Assembly: GCA_002086835.1 (NCBI GenBank)
Contig: MVIG01000013.1
Span: 1-64,000 of the forward strand
DNA length: 64,000 nt
DNA from: Mycolicibacterium porcinum
GTDB lineage: Bacteria; Actinomycetota; Actinomycetes; Mycobacteriales; Mycobacteriaceae
Reading direction: 5' to 3'
Shown: positions 62,663-64,000 of the stretch, piece by piece
Layout: each line of letters opens with the position of its first letter
Position numbering within the stretch: position 1 is the stretch's first letter
Made by a program: the position numbers and the translations under genes
The notes under the pieces: generated by a model
Database searches by the model: none
Told to the model about the DNA's origin: nothing
What the model saw: the letters and a program-made list of their open reading frames with translations, nothing else

Positions 62663-63474
62663 GTCGCCCCCGCTGGCTGGAGACGCTGCGCCTCGCCGTC
62701 CTGACCGCGGCGTTCCTGTTCGTGCTGTTCCCCATCATCTGGGTGGCGCTGGCCAGTTTCAAGACGCCCGAGCAGATGTCGGAACCGTTCCTGATCGCGT
62801 TCTCCCCCACGCTGACCAATTGGCATGCCGTGCTGGAATCAGGTGTCTTCGCCGCCGCCGGCCGCAGCGCGCTGGTCGGCGTCGTCACGGTGTCCATCAG
62901 CCTGGTGGTCGGCAGCATGGGTGCCTACGTCATCGCCAAGTACCGGGCCGGCGGATCTCTGACCCGGTTCGGCATGCTGGCCGCCCAGGTGGTTCCGCCT
63001 GCGGTCATGGTGTTCCCGTTCCTGACCATGGCGCATGCGCTGCGGTTGACCGACACCCTGGCGCCGGTGATCTTCGCGCACCTGTCGTTCGTCCTGCCGC
63101 TGGTCACCTGGTTCCTGATCGGTTTCTTCGAGGCGGTGCCCGCATCGCTGGAGGAACAGGCCCGAGTCGACGGCTTCACCCGCTGGCAGGCGTTCCGGAT
63201 GGTGGTGCTGCCGCAGGTGTATCCGGGTATCGGGGCCGCAGGCATCTTCGGGTTCACCCTGTCCTGGAATGACCTGTTCTACGGGCTGATCCTGGCGCCC
63301 GGCAATGCGGCGATCCTGCCGGTGGCCATCGCGAACTTCAACACCTTCCGCGGTGTGCAGATCGGCACCATGAGTGCCGCGATCATGATCGCGATCGTGC
63401 CGGTCGTGGTCGCCAGCTTCTTCATCCAGCGACGCCTGGTCCAGGGGATCAGCGGCGGCGCGGTCAAGTACTAG
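62659..63474 (+). CDS. CUT1 ABC importer permease 2 (MalG-like)
   Basis: The 271-residue permease starts with an ATG overlapping the stop of permease 1. It has six spans (first LAVLTAAFLFVLFPIIWVALA), the EAA loop EEQARVDGFTRWQAFRMVVLPQVYPG and the family C-terminal segment. It forms the membrane channel with permease 1. The far longer open frame upstream is a shadow of permease 1. Confidence 0.91.
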   Translation: MSRPRWLETLRLAVLTAAFLFVLFPIIWVALASFKTPEQMSEPFLIAFSPTLTNWHAVLESGVFAAAGRSALVGVVTVSISLVVGSMGAYVIAKYRAGGSLTRFGMLAAQVVPPAVMVFPFLTMAHALRLTDTLAPVIFAHLSFVLPLVTWFLIGFFEAVPASLEEQARVDGFTRWQAFRMVVLPQVYPGIGAAGIFGFTLSWNDLFYGLILAPGNAAILPVAIANFNTFRGVQIGTMSAAIMIAIVPVVVASFFIQRRLVQGISGGAVKY

Positions 63475-63492
63475 ACAAACGAGGATTCGGAC

Positions 63493-64000
63493 ATGGCATC
63501 GGTGAGGTTCTCCAAGGTCGGAAAGTCCTACGGGACAATGACTGTGGTCTCCGACCTCGATCTCGAATTGGCCGACGGCACCCTGACCGTGCTGGTCGGT
63601 CCGTCCGGGTGCGGCAAGACCACATCACTGCGGATGCTGGCCGGGTTGGAAGAAATCACCTCGGGCAGCATCCACATCGGTGACCGCGACGTGACTGGGC
63701 TGGAGCCCAAGGAACGCGATATCGCGATGGTGTTCCAGAACTACGCGCTCTACCCGCACCTGACGGTGCGGGAGAACATCGCATTCCCGTTGCGGGCCAA
63801 GCGGATACCGCGGGCCGAGGCGTTGCAGCGGGCCGATGAGATCGCCGAGTCGCTCGGTCTGGGCAAGCTCGTCGACCGCAAACCCAAGGACCTGTCCGGC
63901 GGGCAGCAGCAGCGGGTCGCCATCGGCCGGGCCATCATCCGCGAACCGGCGGTATTCCTGTTCGATGAGCCCTTGAGCAATCTCGATGCCAAGCTGCGGG
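63493..64000 (+). CDS. CUT1 ABC importer ATPase (MsmK/UgpC-like), 3' truncated by the window
   Basis: The 169 residues visible cover most of the nucleotide-binding domain: Walker [18 protein letters not shown]-loop [17 protein letters not shown], signature [15 protein letters not shown] and Walker [17 protein letters not shown]. The C-terminal regulatory domain lies beyond the edge. GAGG lies nine bases before the ATG. It should energise the preceding permease pair. Confidence 0.92.
   Translation, partial: MASVRFSKVGKSYGTMTVVSDLDLELADGTLTVLVGPSGCGKTTSLRMLAGLEEITSGSIHIGDRDVTGLEPKERDIAMVFQNYALYPHLTVRENIAFPLRAKRIPRAEALQRADEIAESLGLGKLVDRKPKDLSGGQQQRVAIGRAIIREPAVFLFDEPLSNLDAKLR

Overview
The window is chromosomal DNA of a mycobacterium, probably an environmental, rapid-grower-like (Mycolicibacterium-type) species. 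It is GC-rich, with frequent GTG/TTG starts. From about 14.7 to 55.4 kb it carries, in order, a gene set I recognise from memory as the inverted equivalent of the M. tuberculosis H37Rv segment Rv1497 (lipL) down to Rv1456c (ctaA). Rv numbers in the entries are recalled, not searched.

Region 1 (1-14.7 kb, all minus strand) is a lipid-assembly operon: a MAS/Pks5-type methyl-branching polyketide synthase, a PapA-type acyltransferase, two tandem paralogous HxxxDG acyltransferases, a fatty acyl-AMP ligase and a polytopic membrane protein. The gene types and the position next to lipL match the lipooligosaccharide (LOS) locus of other mycobacteria. About 920 bp of AT-richer non-coding DNA with several palindromes lies upstream.

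Region 2 (14.7-25.5 kb) holds lipL, a DUF4333 lipoprotein, the mutA-mutB-meaB methylmalonyl-CoA mutase operon (which could supply the extender unit of the synthase), a TVP38-type membrane protein, a Ddn-like F420 protein, an SPFH/NfeD pair and a conserved actinobacterial protein. Region 3 (25.5-34.6 kb) is cell-envelope and heme: fabG1-inhA-hemH, then moxR/DUF58/VWA, the peptidoglycan hydrolases ripB and ripA, and a Rv1476-like membrane protein. Region 4 (34.8-44.6 kb) holds aconitase with its TetR regulator, a small HTH protein, an ABC-F ATPase, echA12, a thioredoxin, an old-yellow-enzyme homologue and small poorly known genes. Region 5 (44.7-50.9 kb) is the SUF iron-sulfur operon sufR-B-D-C-S-U-T; its sufB has no intein. 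Region 6 (51.0-55.5 kb) holds an MptB-like mannosyltransferase, a two-gene ABC exporter and ctaA.

Region 7 (55.5-64 kb, cut by the window edge) is a carbohydrate/polyol catabolic island: a DeoR repressor, an inositol-monophosphatase-like enzyme and a BtpA/SgcQ protein, divergent from an FGGY kinase, an SDR dehydrogenase and a CUT1 ABC importer. TGTGATT motifs and inverted repeats in both promoter regions suggest one repressor controls the island.

No tRNA, rRNA, CRISPR array, insertion sequence or prophage was recognised. Several genes appear to be leaderless (a TANNNT -10 hexamer 6-7 nt before the start codon). Small tandem duplications sit at the 3' ends of echA12 and nfeD and inside ripA.
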